The notes under the pieces were generated by a model, which saw nothing but the letters and a program-made list of their open reading frames with translations, made no database searches and was not told the origin of the DNA. Shown here one piece after another: positions 11,169 to 21,143 of a stretch of DNA of 64,000 nt. The translations under genes were made by a program, and so were the position numbers. Each line of letters starts with the position of its first letter. Position 1 is the first letter of the stretch. Source of the stretch: Neisseria weaveri (GTDB lineage Bacteria > Pseudomonadota > Gammaproteobacteria > Burkholderiales > Neisseriaceae); contig NZ_LR134533.1 of assembly GCF_900638685.1 (NCBI RefSeq), positions 372,001 through 436,000 of the forward strand. Direction: 5' to 3'.

Positions 11169-11317
11169 TTTCCACCTTTCAGATACTGCAAAACCGACAT
11201 CCGCCTTATTTTTCAGACGGCCTCCATAACCACAAATTCATAGCGACAATCCAAAAAAAAGCAGTACAATAGCGACATTATTTTGCCCTTTAAACCGCAT
11301 TTTAAAGAATTCCGATT

Positions 11318-12445
11318 ATGAAAATCAGCACCCAATTCGATGCCGGTTCGGTTATCGTAACCGATTTGACCGACCCTTCCAATATCCGCCTGAAAATCCG
11401 TGCGGACAACGCTTCCGAATTTGCCCAATGGTTTTATTTCCGTCTACAAGGTGCAGCGTATCAGAATTGCGTCATGCATTTTGAAAACGCAGCCGAAGCA
11501 GCCTATCCTGCCGGTTGGGAAGAGTACCAAGCTGTTGCCTCATACGACCGCCAAAATTGGTTCCGCGTACCGACACGCTACGAAAACGGCGTATTGACCA
11601 TTGAACATACGCCCTTGTCAAACAGCGTATATTACGCCTATTTCGAGCCCTATTCTTACGAACAGCATCTGAATCTGCTGGGCGAAGCGCAAGGAAGCGG
11701 CCTGTGCCAAATCGATGACTTGGGCAGCACCATTCAAGGCCGCGACATCAACCTGCTTACCATCGGCAACCAAGCCGCCAGCGACTTGAAAATCTGGATA
11801 ACCGCCCGCCAACACCCCGGCGAAACCATGGCAGAATGGTTTATAGAAGGCTTTTTGGGAAGGCTGCTTGATCCCCAAGATCCCACCGCGCGTACCCTGC
11901 TCGACCGCGCAACATTCTATATCGTACCAAACATGAATCCGGACGGCTCGGTACTGGGCAATCTGCGTACCAATGCCGCAGGAGCGAACTTAAACCGAGA
12001 ATGGCTGGAACCGACTGTCGAATACAGCCCCGAAGTTTATTACGTCCGCGAAAAAATGCAGCAAACCGGCGTAGACATGTTTCTGGATATTCACGGCGAC
12101 GAAGCCATTCCGTTTGTTTTTGTTGCCGGCACCGAAGGCGTTCCTTCATACAACGAACGCATTGCCAATCTCGAAAGCCAATTTAAAGAAGCCCTTGCCA
12201 CGGCCAGCCCGGACTTCCAAGACGAATACGGCTACGACAAAGACGCACCGGGGCAAGCGAATCTGAGCATGGCAACAGCATGGGTCGGCGAGAACTTCAA
12301 ATGCTTGGCTTACACATTGGAAATGCCGTTTAAAGATAACAACAATCTGCCGGATGATGACTTCGGCTGGAACGGACAACGTTCGCTGCGTTTGGGCGAG
12401 GCCATGCTCTCTGCCGTTTTGGCCGTCTTGCCGAAGTTGCGCTAA
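11318..12445 (+). CDS. M14 family zinc carboxypeptidase (cytosolic carboxypeptidase type)
   Basis: The 375-residue protein has the N-terminal beta domain typical of cytosolic carboxypeptidases (about residues 1-130), then the M14 catalytic domain: zinc ligands in ARQHPGETMAEWF (HxxE), the substrate-binding NMNPDGS and NLNRE, the third zinc histidine in DIHGDE, and the general-base glutamate in YTLEMPF. No signal peptide is present, so it acts in the cytoplasm. Bacterial relatives include peptidoglycan-peptide or general C-terminal peptidases; the substrate cannot be told from sequence. A DUS hairpin follows it. Confidence 0.9.
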   Translation: MKISTQFDAGSVIVTDLTDPSNIRLKIRADNASEFAQWFYFRLQGAAYQNCVMHFENAAEAAYPAGWEEYQAVASYDRQNWFRVPTRYENGVLTIEHTPLSNSVYYAYFEPYSYEQHLNLLGEAQGSGLCQIDDLGSTIQGRDINLLTIGNQAASDLKIWITARQHPGETMAEWFIEGFLGRLLDPQDPTARTLLDRATFYIVPNMNPDGSVLGNLRTNAAGANLNREWLEPTVEYSPEVYYVREKMQQTGVDMFLDIHGDEAIPFVFVAGTEGVPSYNERIANLESQFKEALATASPDFQDEYGYDKDAPGQANLSMATAWVGENFKCLAYTLEMPFKDNNNLPDDDFGWNGQRSLRLGEAMLSAVLAVLPKLR

Positions 12446-12484
12446 ACACGAACGGCAACCAAACTGAAACACCCGTATTAAATA

Positions 12485-12521
12485 AGGCCGTCTGAAAATC
12501 CTGCCAATTTTCAGACGGCCT
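12485..12521. terminator. DUS-pair hairpin after the M14 carboxypeptidase
   Basis: AGGCCGTCTGAAAAT and ATTTTCAGACGGCCT form a 15-bp stem with a 7-base loop. The rest of the 325-base gap (12446-12770) shows no gene; a weak TACAAT near 12630 could be a -10 box for the following gene. Confidence 0.75.
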
Positions 12522-12770
12522 CCTGCTTTCTCTCCAATACCTTGTGCAACAACGATATTACACTTATATAAATTTATCTTTTACAATACCGACACGACTT
12601 TCCGATAAACTTAAAATAACGAATCAAGGTACAATACAGTTCCGGCACAACCGGCACCGTACAAAAGCGGCCGACACGGACAATAAACGAACGGAGTTGC
12701 CGAAAACTATGCCGGATCAGCCGTTTCACTTGCGCCTTGAAGCCTGTCAAACAAACCGCACAACACACTG

Positions 12771-14789
12771 ATGATTAAAATTACCCCGCAAAATTTACAC
12801 TCGACACTCACCACACACTTGGAAAGCACCAATTTTGTTTCCATTCTCGACGCACTTGCCCAATTTTTAAGAAAAGGCGGAGAGCGTCGCGCCCCCGAGC
12901 GTTTCAACCAACTGATCAATATCTTGAAACGTGACGAAGCTTTGTGCAGAGTATTCAGTACGCGGTTTTATCTGTGGCTGTCCAAAGTACACGTCTACCC
13001 CGCTTTGGTCGGTTTGGGCATTTTTTCCCGAAGCGGTTTCAGCCGAGAAATCGGCATCCGTATTTACGAACGTTTCCTGCCTTCATTCAAAGATTTCAAC
13101 AATTTAAAAGATGTTTTCCTGCATATTTTCCGTTCCAAACACGATGAAAAATGGCTGCAGACCATCAGCATGCGCCAATGGTTGACTCTTCATCAATTAT
13201 TGTCTACCCGCGCGGAAAGTCAAAGCATGGAAACGGCCTCCCGCCAAATATTCCAAGCCCGTCTGCACGCACTAGAAATGCTTTCCGTCTGGATTGCGGC
13301 GGAAGAGCTGGAGCCTGATTTAGTCAAAATCGAACCCCGCTTGCTTCAGGTCGATTCCGATTTTGTCGCCTTACAGCGTGAAACCGCAAAACTGGTTGAG
13401 TTTTACCAGCACAATCCCAATACCGGAAAACACTACGATACGGCTCATATCGAAGTGATACTCGAACAATGCCGTGCCCAAGTCGAATACATCCGCCGCA
13501 AGGGTACCGGCGTCGGTGCCGGCTCGTCGGTGAAAGTCGCACACTTGCTCGAACGCTTATCGCAAACTTTGGACAGATTGGATATCCTTTTGGAAATTCA
13601 GACGGCCTCTAATTCCGCAATCGCACACCGAAAAACCATAGAACTGCTCAAATCCATCACTTTGGCTGCCATCGAGCAGCACAGCACGCATTTGCTGCGT
13701 CGCCAAAGTATCAAAATGCTGGCCAAAAGTATCAGTGAAAACACCAGCGACCACGGTGAACACTATATCACCCGCAACAAATCCGAATATCTGGGCATGC
13801 TGTGGTCTGCGGTCGGCGGCGGCGCACTGATTGCTTTAATGGCGCTGAACAAAATCCATATCGGCAATATGGGCTTCGGGCCTTTTTGGACTTCATTACT
13901 CTCCGGCTTCAACTACGGCTTCGGCTTTATGCTGATCCATATGCTGCACTTTACCGTTGCCACCAAGCAGCCTGCAATGACTGCCGCACGCTTTGCCGAA
14001 CAGGTCGAACAAAATGAAAAAGGCCGTGCGGTAGAAATCAAATTGGCCAAATTGATGATTGACGTGGTTCGCTCGCAAAGCGTGGCGGTTTTCGGCAATG
14101 TGAGCGTAGCCATCCTTTTGTCCGCGCTTATTGCATACGGCTTTGCCGCTTATGCCCAACAGCCTTTATTGGCCGCCGATAATGTCGCCTATCAGCTGAA
14201 ATCGATGGACGCAGTAACACAGCCTACGCTTTGGTATGCCGCCATTGCCGGCCTATGGTTGTTTTGCTCGGGCATTATTTCCGGCTTTTTCGACAATCGT
14301 GCAAACTATCTCGATTTGCGCCGCCGTTTGGCTATCCATCCGCTATTTAAAAAATTTCTGCCGCCCGTCTTCCGACTGCGCGTTGCCGACTACTTCCACC
14401 GCCACTACGGCTCGCTGGCAGGTAACTTTATTTTCGGTATGTTATTGGGATTGACCGGATATTTCGGCCATCTGTTGGGGCTTCCGCTCGATATCCGCCA
14501 TGTTGCCTTCTCCTCCGCCAATCTGGGCTATGCCGCCGTCAGCGGCGATATCGGCTTTTTCATGTTTTTATTCAGTTTGTTCGGTGTCTTTATGATTGGC
14601 TTGGTAAATCTGGTTGTCAGCTTCAGTCTGGCTTTAACGGTCGCCTTACGCTCGCGGGACAGCCGTATCGACAGTATTCCGAAACTGATCAGCAGTATAT
14701 GGCAGCAGGCAAAAGCCAATCCGCTGAGTTTGTTTTTTCCGGTTCAGACGCAAAATGCGGCTAAAAACGGTAAAAACGATTCCAAATAA
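12771..14789 (+). CDS. 'site-specific recombinase' family membrane protein
   Basis: The 672-residue protein matches the family annotated in Neisseria and other betaproteobacteria as site-specific recombinase (Pfam SpecificRecomb). What the sequence shows is an N-terminal soluble, helix-rich half (1-340) and a C-terminal half with six or seven hydrophobic segments, for example VGGGALIALMALNKI, SVAILLSALIAYGFAAY and FFMFLFSLFGVFMIGLVNLV. No tyrosine- or serine-recombinase active site is recognisable, so I regard the recombinase name as historic and the role as unknown. It is followed after 11 bases by pqiA, and a link with the envelope-lipid pqi genes is as plausible as one with recombination. 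One DUS (13597) is coding, encoding IQTAS. Confidence 0.8.
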   Translation: MIKITPQNLHSTLTTHLESTNFVSILDALAQFLRKGGERRAPERFNQLINILKRDEALCRVFSTRFYLWLSKVHVYPALVGLGIFSRSGFSREIGIRIYERFLPSFKDFNNLKDVFLHIFRSKHDEKWLQTISMRQWLTLHQLLSTRAESQSMETASRQIFQARLHALEMLSVWIAAEELEPDLVKIEPRLLQVDSDFVALQRETAKLVEFYQHNPNTGKHYDTAHIEVILEQCRAQVEYIRRKGTGVGAGSSVKVAHLLERLSQTLDRLDILLEIQTASNSAIAHRKTIELLKSITLAAIEQHSTHLLRRQSIKMLAKSISENTSDHGEHYITRNKSEYLGMLWSAVGGGALIALMALNKIHIGNMGFGPFWTSLLSGFNYGFGFMLIHMLHFTVATKQPAMTAARFAEQVEQNEKGRAVEIKLAKLMIDVVRSQSVAVFGNVSVAILLSALIAYGFAAYAQQPLLAADNVAYQLKSMDAVTQPTLWYAAIAGLWLFCSGIISGFFDNRANYLDLRRRLAIHPLFKKFLPPVFRLRVADYFHRHYGSLAGNFIFGMLLGLTGYFGHLLGLPLDIRHVAFSSANLGYAAVSGDIGFFMFLFSLFGVFMIGLVNLVVSFSLALTVALRSRDSRIDSIPKLISSIWQQAKANPLSLFFPVQTQNAAKNGKNDSK

Positions 14790-14800
14790 GCCGTTTGCCT

Positions 14801-16093
14801 ATGAAACCGATTTCGCAAACACGATACAGGGAATACCGTGGCAACCGCTATGAAGGTATGCTTCCGGCTCATGTCGTAGATTGCCCCGAATGCGGGCAGC
14901 GCGTTTCGATTCCCGACCTGCATCAAGGGAAAAAAGCGCACTGCCCAAACTGCAACCGCTATTTGGTCAGAGTTGAAAAAAATCCTTATCAAGCGCCATT
15001 GGCCTATTCGGCTGCTTCCTTAATTTTGATGCTGTTTACTTACAGTATGCTGTTCATAACGGTTTCCATGCCGGGCGTAACGTCTATTTTGACGCTGCCG
15101 TCGATGTTTGCTTCACTGCTGCAGTCGGATTTCAATTTCCTGGCGGTTACCCTGCTGATTTTGGTATTCGGTACGCCGCTGTTGTTTCTGCTGCTGTGCG
15201 TTTATGTTTATACGGCATTAATCAGAAACCGCAATTATCCGGGCTTACTTTACGCAACGCGCGTTATGGTGCGACTCAAACATTGGATTATGGTGGACGT
15301 TTTTTTTATTTCCACTTTGGTTGCCTACATTAAGCTCTCTTCCGTTTCAATGACGCAGTTCGGTGCCGCTTTTTGGCTGATGTTTGCATTGGCCGTTATG
15401 CTGATCCGTACGTCTTCTTCCATTCCTGCGCACTGGCTGTATCATAAAATTCATTTGATACGGCATAAAAACGCTATTCAGAGGCCGTCTGAAAATACCG
15501 GCTGCTGCAGCCGCTGTCTCTACTTCCGCAATCATGATGAAAAAACCTGCGGTGTATGCGGTGCCGATTTGTTTAACCGCCGTCCGCACAGCTTAAAAAT
15601 CTCGCTCGCCTTTCTGATTGCCGCGGTATTACTGTATATTCCTGCAAACATATTGCCGATTATGATCTCCTCCAATCCGTTCAACGAGCAGATCAATACC
15701 ATCTTCAACGGTATTGTGTATATGTGGAAAGACGGCGATAAACTGATTGCAGTCATTATTTTCAGCGCCAGCATTTTGGTGCCGGTAGCCAAAATCATTG
15801 CCATGCTGTTTTTACTGGTTTCCGCTCACTACAAGCTGCCGATGCCGGCCGCGAAAATGTCTTTGCTGTACAGGATTACCGATTCGGTAGGAAGGTGGTC
15901 TATGGTGGATATTTTTGTCATCATCATTTTGATGAGCGCGTTTCACACACCCATTGCGCGTGTACTACCGGGGCCGGCTGCCGTATATTTCTGCCTGGTG
16001 GTTATCCTAACTATGCTGTCCGCCTATTTTTTTGACCCCAGACTGCTGTGGGATAAAGAAAAACAACAGTTAGCCCAAGATAAGGCCGTCTGA
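14801..16093 (+). CDS. pqiA: paraquat-inducible protein A (PqiA/YebS family)
   Basis: Inner-membrane protein of the Pqi/MCE lipid-trafficking system. It has two tandem PqiA modules, each with a zinc-ribbon head and four membrane segments: CPECGQ with CPNCNR (residues about 28-50) and CSRCLY with CGVCG (about 235-258). I start at the ATG at 14801; a TTG two codons upstream is possible but less likely. Length about 430 residues. The last codons and the TGA stop (16091-16093) are made by a DUS, giving the C-terminus DKAV. Another DUS (15482) encodes IQRPSEN. It forms an operon with pqiB and pqiC. Confidence 0.93.
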   Translation: MKPISQTRYREYRGNRYEGMLPAHVVDCPECGQRVSIPDLHQGKKAHCPNCNRYLVRVEKNPYQAPLAYSAASLILMLFTYSMLFITVSMPGVTSILTLPSMFASLLQSDFNFLAVTLLILVFGTPLLFLLLCVYVYTALIRNRNYPGLLYATRVMVRLKHWIMVDVFFISTLVAYIKLSSVSMTQFGAAFWLMFALAVMLIRTSSSIPAHWLYHKIHLIRHKNAIQRPSENTGCCSRCLYFRNHDEKTCGVCGADLFNRRPHSLKISLAFLIAAVLLYIPANILPIMISSNPFNEQINTIFNGIVYMWKDGDKLIAVIIFSASILVPVAKIIAMLFLLVSAHYKLPMPAAKMSLLYRITDSVGRWSMVDIFVIIILMSAFHTPIARVLPGPAAVYFCLVVILTMLSAYFFDPRLLWDKEKQQLAQDKAV

Positions 16094-16127
16094 AAAAACA
16101 AAACCTTGCCCATAAGGCGAAAACGAT

Positions 16128-17771
16128 ATGACACACAATGATATGGAAACATTAAAGCCGGTACCGGCCAAAACCAAAAACACCAACACCTTTGCTTCGG
16201 TCGTCTGGCTGATTCCGCTGATCGCCCTGATAGCAGGCTTATGGCTGTTGGTTCAAAACATACGCAATACCGGCCCGGACATTACTTTGTTAATGGATAG
16301 CGCAGACGGCATTGAAATCAACAATACCGTCATCAAAGTATTGAGCGTCGAAGTCGGCCGCGTCACCGCCATAAAATTGAGAGAAGATAAAAAAGGCGTT
16401 GCCGTTACCGCACGCCTTACCGCCGATGCCAAGGACATGATGCGCAAAGACACACAATTTTGGGTGGTCAAACCCCGTATCGACCAAAGCGGCATCACCG
16501 GCCTGAACACGCTGGTTTCCGGCTCATATATTTCGTTTACACCTGGAAAAATGGAAGAAAGCGAACACACTTTCACCGTATTGGACATTCCGCCGATTGC
16601 CGCCATCGGTCAAAGCGGCTTGAGATTAAACCTTGTCGGCAACAACGACAAAATGCTCAGCATAGGCAGCCCGGTAGTCTATGAAAATTTTACTGTCGGC
16701 CAAATCGAAAACGCCGTCTTCAATCCTGAAGACCAAACCGTCCGCTATACCGTGTTCATCCAAAGCCCGAACGACAAACTCATCAACGGCAACAGCCAAT
16801 TTTGGCTGGAAAGCGGTCTCCATATCCAAGCGAAAGGCGACGGCATACGTATTGATACCGCCCCCATTCCCGCCCTACTGTCGGGAGCGATTGCCTTCTC
16901 CTCCCCCACCGGCAACGATCAAGGCAAACCGGTTGAAAACAATGCTGTTTTCCAACTGTACAACAACCACAGTCAAATCGAAAACCTGCCCGGAGAACGC
17001 GCCCTGTACTACATCGCATTCTTCAAGCAAAGCATACGCGGCCTTACCGAAGGCTCGCCCGTCGAATACAAAGGCATCAATATCGGCGTAGTAGCCGAAG
17101 CACCTTACTTCGACAAAAACGACAGCACCCGGATTTTGGCAAACGGCTTGATTCCGGTCAGAATCCGCATCGAACCTTCACGTTTGGAAATCAATGCCGA
17201 ACGCCAAAGCAAAGAATTTTGGGCACAAGAAATTCAGACGGCCTTAAACAAAGGCCTGACCGCCACCCTTACTGCAAACAATCTCATTACAGGCAGCAAA
17301 ATGATCGAGTTGACCGACAGGCCGTCTGAAAATCCGAAGCTCAAACCACATAACCATTACGCAGGCAGTCCCGTTATCGCATCTCAGGAAGGAGGCTTGG
17401 ACGCCATACAGGCACAACTGAACAATCTGCTCGGCAAGTTAAACAAATTGCCGTTGGATAAAACCGTTAACCAAGTTAATGCAACATTGGCCGAATTACA
17501 AAACACACTCAAATCCGCCAATGCACTGGTTAATCGTCCGCAAACTAAAGCGCTTCCGCAAGAAATCAATAAAACCCTGACGGAGTTGCGCCAAACCCTG
17601 CAAGGCGTCTCTCCGCAATCACCGCTTTATCACGATGTCCAATCTACATTGCAGAATATCGACAAAACCCTGCGGGACATGCGCCCCGTAATCAACAATT
17701 TGAAAGAAAAACCGAATTCTTTGATTTTCCAAAGCAATATCAAAGACCCGATACCTAAAGGAAATCAATAA
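16128..17771 (+). CDS. pqiB: MCE-domain protein PqiB (intermembrane transport)
   Basis: PqiB spans the periplasm as a stack of MCE rings topped by a helical tube, linking inner and outer membranes for lipid transport. The 547 residues show one N-terminal membrane helix (FASVVWLIPLIALIAGLWLL), three MCE/MlaD repeats (starts near residues 45, 160 and 285; each with a GxxVxYxxxxVG-like core such as GSPVVYENFTVGQ and GSPVEYKGINIGV), and a long C-terminal helical region (about 425-535) that would form the tube. Two DUS copies (17233, 17321) lie in the frame. It starts 34 bases after pqiA and its stop overlaps the pqiC start. Confidence 0.95.
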   Translation: MTHNDMETLKPVPAKTKNTNTFASVVWLIPLIALIAGLWLLVQNIRNTGPDITLLMDSADGIEINNTVIKVLSVEVGRVTAIKLREDKKGVAVTARLTADAKDMMRKDTQFWVVKPRIDQSGITGLNTLVSGSYISFTPGKMEESEHTFTVLDIPPIAAIGQSGLRLNLVGNNDKMLSIGSPVVYENFTVGQIENAVFNPEDQTVRYTVFIQSPNDKLINGNSQFWLESGLHIQAKGDGIRIDTAPIPALLSGAIAFSSPTGNDQGKPVENNAVFQLYNNHSQIENLPGERALYYIAFFKQSIRGLTEGSPVEYKGINIGVVAEAPYFDKNDSTRILANGLIPVRIRIEPSRLEINAERQSKEFWAQEIQTALNKGLTATLTANNLITGSKMIELTDRPSENPKLKPHNHYAGSPVIASQEGGLDAIQAQLNNLLGKLNKLPLDKTVNQVNATLAELQNTLKSANALVNRPQTKALPQEINKTLTELRQTLQGVSPQSPLYHDVQSTLQNIDKTLRDMRPVINNLKEKPNSLIFQSNIKDPIPKGNQ

Positions 17772-18289
17772 TGTACCGTTACGCCTTTATCACTTCCCTG
17801 CTACTGCTCGCCGCATGCAGCCATACGCCGCCCCAATACTTCGTATTGCCCGACAGCCAATACCAACGCCCCAACCGTGTTGCGGAAGAAATATCCGTAC
17901 ACGTTATTTTGGCCGAGCCGCTCAACCACAGCGGCTTGGTATACCAAACCGATGCCTATAAGATCAATTTTGCCCGCCAACATCTTTGGGCTTCACCATT
18001 AGAACAAATGCTATCGGCAAAATTAAGTAATCTGCTCAACCGCAACCACAGCCGTTACATCTTTGTTCCAAAAACGCACAGTAACAGCAATAAGATATTG
18101 AAAATCCACATCGAATCGTTTCAAGGCAGTTATTTAGGCAATACGGTCATCAAAGGTTATGCTTATTGGCCGGACGGCAGAAGCGTACCGTTTGATATCA
18201 GCACACCACAACAAGGCGACGGCTACAATGCGATGGTTTCAGCTTTAGACAACGGTTTGGAGCAAGCCGCCATCATGCTGGCACAATAA
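17771..18289 (+). CDS. pqiC: PqiC family outer-membrane lipoprotein
   Basis: A 172-residue lipoprotein with a signal peptide ending in the lipobox LLAACS (Cys16). PqiC-type lipoproteins (DUF330/ABC-type lipid auxiliary) sit in the outer membrane and receive the PqiB tube. The start ATG overlaps the pqiB stop by one base (TAATG), which indicates translational coupling. The ending with FDISTPQQGDGYNAMVSALD is typical for the family. A 14-bp hairpin follows. Confidence 0.92.
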   Translation: MYRYAFITSLLLLAACSHTPPQYFVLPDSQYQRPNRVAEEISVHVILAEPLNHSGLVYQTDAYKINFARQHLWASPLEQMLSAKLSNLLNRNHSRYIFVPKTHSNSNKILKIHIESFQGSYLGNTVIKGYAYWPDGRSVPFDISTPQQGDGYNAMVSALDNGLEQAAIMLAQ

Positions 18290-18303
18290 ACACCCAAATA
18301 AAA

Positions 18304-18334
18304 ACAGCCTTAAAGCATAATGCTTTAAGGCTGT
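18304..18334. terminator. hairpin between convergent pqiC and the iron-binding protein
   Basis: ACAGCCTTAAAGCA and TGCTTTAAGGCTGT form a perfect 14-bp stem with the loop TAA. Runs of T on the minus-strand side make it a good terminator for the gene at 18357-19349; it can also serve pqiC. Confidence 0.85.
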
Positions 18335-18356
18335 CTTCTCAGATACTTACCGGATA

Positions 18357-19349
18357 TTATTTATAACCGGCACGCTTCATCAACATTACTGCTTTCGCCT
18401 GATTTCTGCCGGCCACAGATACGTTAATCACGTCTTGTTTGAACATACCCCATTTAGCCACTTTAGCATCAGGTTTCACTTTCGGATTGGCAGGATATTC
18501 GTGGTTCAAGTCGGCAAACAGGTTTTGTGCTTCATTGCTGGACAGCCACTCAATGAATTTTTGCGCTTCGGCAGGCTGTTTGCTGTATTTGGCTACACCC
18601 GCACCGGAAACATTCACATGCGTTCCTTTGCCTTTCTGGTCTGCAAAGAATACACCCACTTTCAAATCAGGTTTTTTATCCAACAGACGGCCATAGTAAT
18701 AAGTATTGGCAATACCTACATCGCAACGGCCTGCATCAATGGCTTCCAACATAGCGGTATCGTTACCGAACGGATCGGCAGCCAAGTTGTTTACCCAGCC
18801 TTTAACTACGGCTGCGGTTTTTTTCTCGCCGTGGTTGGCCATCATTGTACCCACCAATGATTGGTTGTACACATTGTTAGACGTGCGCAGACACAGACGG
18901 CCTTTCCACTTCGGATCAGCCAAATCGGCATAAGAAGACAAGTCGGCAGGTTTTACTTTGTCGGTATTGAAGAAAATGGTACGTGCGCGCACGGATAAAC
19001 CGAACCAATGGTTTTTCGGATCGCGCAAATGAGAAGGAATATTGGCTTTCAAAGTAGCTGAGTTAACCGGACGCAGCAAACCCATTTGCGTTGCTTGCCA
19101 CAAGTTGCCGCCGTCAACGGTAATAAATACGTCGGCAGGGCTGTTTTGGCCTTCCGCTTTCAATTTTTCCATCAAAGGACCGGCTTTGTCGCTTACCAAT
19201 TTAATTTGAGTGCCGGTCTTCTTGGTATATGCTTCAGCAATCGGACGCAACAAATTGTCGGCGCGCGATGTGTACACAACCAATTCGGAAGCCAAAGCAG
19301 GCATAGCAGCCAACATGGCGGCTGATAATACGGTTAGTTTTTTCAACAT
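18357..19349 (-). CDS. Fe(3+) ABC transporter periplasmic binding protein (FbpA/FutA family)
   Basis: This 330-residue binding protein starts at the ATG at 19349, behind a GAGG ribosome site; the open frame extends 28 codons further but without a signal. The signal peptide [20 protein letters not shown] is followed by [16 protein letters not shown]. The tyrosine run NTYYYGRL near residue 220 and the first-lobe VVYTSR match the tyrosine-rich ferric-binding proteins of the FutA/cFbpA class. It differs from the classical neisserial FbpA, whose mature protein begins DITVYNGQHKE, so I leave the symbol open. Two cysteines (RLCLRTS and DAGRCDVG) probably form a disulfide. It is transcribed away from its permease and ATPase, which is not the usual fbpABC order. 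Confidence 0.88.
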   Translation of the reverse strand: MLKKLTVLSAAMLAAMPALASELVVYTSRADNLLRPIAEAYTKKTGTQIKLVSDKAGPLMEKLKAEGQNSPADVFITVDGGNLWQATQMGLLRPVNSATLKANIPSHLRDPKNHWFGLSVRARTIFFNTDKVKPADLSSYADLADPKWKGRLCLRTSNNVYNQSLVGTMMANHGEKKTAAVVKGWVNNLAADPFGNDTAMLEAIDAGRCDVGIANTYYYGRLLDKKPDLKVGVFFADQKGKGTHVNVSGAGVAKYSKQPAEAQKFIEWLSSNEAQNLFADLNHEYPANPKVKPDAKVAKWGMFKQDVINVSVAGRNQAKAVMLMKRAGYK

Positions 19350-19473
19350 TCTCAATTCCTCTACATTTAAGATTTCGATAGTAAGATACTGACTTGCATT
19401 CTCAATTTTAAAAGAAAAGCAACATATAAACAAGATTAATTCTTATTTATATAAAAAATTCGGATAAAAATAT

Positions 19474-19482
19474 TGATATAAT
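19474..19482 (+). promoter_or_regulatory. extended -10 promoter of the ABC permease
   Basis: TGATATAAT is an extended -10 element, 48 bases before the permease ATG, in a very AT-rich divergent control region (19350-19529). I looked for a Fur operator here and found no convincing match. Confidence 0.5.
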
Positions 19483-19529
19483 GTCTAAGCATCTGCCCTT
19501 AACGACATTAATAAACTGTTCCTTACAAC

Positions 19530-21143
19530 ATGAAAAAATTTTCATTAACCGGCCTGCCCGCAAAACTTTGGCTGATTTTATGTATCAGCCTCATCCTGAT
19601 TCCGCTCGGCGTCATTCTTTCTTCATTCGGAGAGTTTGATGCCGAAATTTGGAATTTCCTGTTGGAATACCAGCTTCCCGAATTGGTAAAAAATACAGTG
19701 TGGTTGATGTTGAGCGTCGGCTTCGGCGTTACCCTGCTGGGAACGTCCTGCGCTTGGCTCACAGCCATGTACCGCTTTCCCGGACAACGCTTTTTCTTTT
19801 GGGCGCTGATGTTGCCTCTTGCGGTTCCGGCTTATGTCTTGGCATTTACGCAGTTGGGCATTTTTGATTATTCCGGCCCGGTTAATACGTTTTTACAGGA
19901 AAAGCTGGGCTGGGACGGCAGGCTGCCGGATATTCGTAACGGTATCGGTTTGTCTATTGTGATGAGCTTAACGCTTTATCCTTATGTTTATCTGCTTGCC
20001 CGCAACGCTTTTTCCAGTATGGGACAACGGGCTTTGGAAGCCGGTGCTTCTTTAGGCTTTTCACCGTTGCGTTCATTCATCAAAATCGCCGTACCTATGG
20101 CCAGACCGTGGATCGGCGGCGGTCTGATTTTAGCTTTGATGGAAACTCTGGCCGATTTCGGAACGGTGTCTATCTTCAGCTACGACACATTTACCACCGC
20201 CATTTACCAAGCATGGTTTGACTTTTTCTCCATCGAAACCGCCAAACAGTTGGCTTCATTACTGATTATCGCCGTGTTTGTCCTACTGGTTTTAGAACAA
20301 TATTCACGCGGTTCACGCAAATTCACTGCCCCCGGTAAAAGCGCATACCACCGCCGCCAGCCTTTGCACGGAGCGGCCAAATGGAGCGCAGCCGTTTATT
20401 GCAGCCTCATCCTGATTTTTGCTTTTGCCATGCCGATTATCCAATTAAGCGTTTGGGCCTACCAAAGCTGGCACGACCGTTTCAATACGCAATTATGGGA
20501 ACAGGCGTTCAGCTCTTTGGCCGTTTCCCTTGCCGCTGCCGCATTGGTCGCTTCCGTAGCCCTGCTGCTTGCCTTATCGAAACGGAACGAAAAAAACCGC
20601 TTTGCCGCCGTTTCCGCCCGCATTGCCACGCTCGGTTACGCCATTCCCGGTTCCGTATTGGCTGTCGGCGTTTTTATTCCCGTTGCTTGGCTGGATAACC
20701 GCCTGCTGGAAACTTTTCATTTCCCCGAAGGCACCACTGCCGTTTTCAAAGGAACGCTTTTAGTCATGCTGATGGCTTATCTTATCCGCTTTCTGGCAGT
20801 CGGCTATTCCGCAGTCGAAGCCGGACTGGAACGTATCAGTGCCTCACAAACCGAAGCGGCACGCTCATTGGGACACACCAATGCAAGCATCTTGCGGCGT
20901 ATTTATCTGCCGTTGCTGAAAGGTTCGGTCGGCACGGCCGTCTTAATGACTTTTGTCGACACCATGAAAGAAATCCCTATCACTCTCATGACCCGCCCCT
21001 ATGATTGGGACACACTCGCCATCCGTATTTACGCCTTTACCATCGAAGGCCAATATATGAACGCCGCCCTACCCGCCCTGTTTATCGTTTTAACCGGCTT
21101 AATACCGGTAATTCTGTTTTCCCGTACGGAGTCCGACCGCTAA
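19530..21143 (+). CDS. fbpB: iron(III) ABC transporter permease (FbpB type, fused double module)
   Basis: A 537-residue inner-membrane permease with two homologous halves, about 12 hydrophobic segments in all. Each half carries the EAA loop that docks the ATPase: EAGASLGFSPLRSFIKIAVP near residue 170 and EAARSLGHTNASILRRIYLP near residue 445. The fused two-module form is characteristic of FbpB-type iron permeases. Its stop overlaps the following ATPase start by one base. The matching binding protein is the divergent gene at 18357-19349. The symbol rests on family resemblance; other substrates of related importers (thiamine, phosphonate) are less likely given the tyrosine-rich binding protein. 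Confidence 0.88.
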   Translation: MKKFSLTGLPAKLWLILCISLILIPLGVILSSFGEFDAEIWNFLLEYQLPELVKNTVWLMLSVGFGVTLLGTSCAWLTAMYRFPGQRFFFWALMLPLAVPAYVLAFTQLGIFDYSGPVNTFLQEKLGWDGRLPDIRNGIGLSIVMSLTLYPYVYLLARNAFSSMGQRALEAGASLGFSPLRSFIKIAVPMARPWIGGGLILALMETLADFGTVSIFSYDTFTTAIYQAWFDFFSIETAKQLASLLIIAVFVLLVLEQYSRGSRKFTAPGKSAYHRRQPLHGAAKWSAAVYCSLILIFAFAMPIIQLSVWAYQSWHDRFNTQLWEQAFSSLAVSLAAAALVASVALLLALSKRNEKNRFAAVSARIATLGYAIPGSVLAVGVFIPVAWLDNRLLETFHFPEGTTAVFKGTLLVMLMAYLIRFLAVGYSAVEAGLERISASQTEAARSLGHTNASILRRIYLPLLKGSVGTAVLMTFVDTMKEIPITLMTRPYDWDTLAIRIYAFTIEGQYMNAALPALFIVLTGLIPVILFSRTESDR

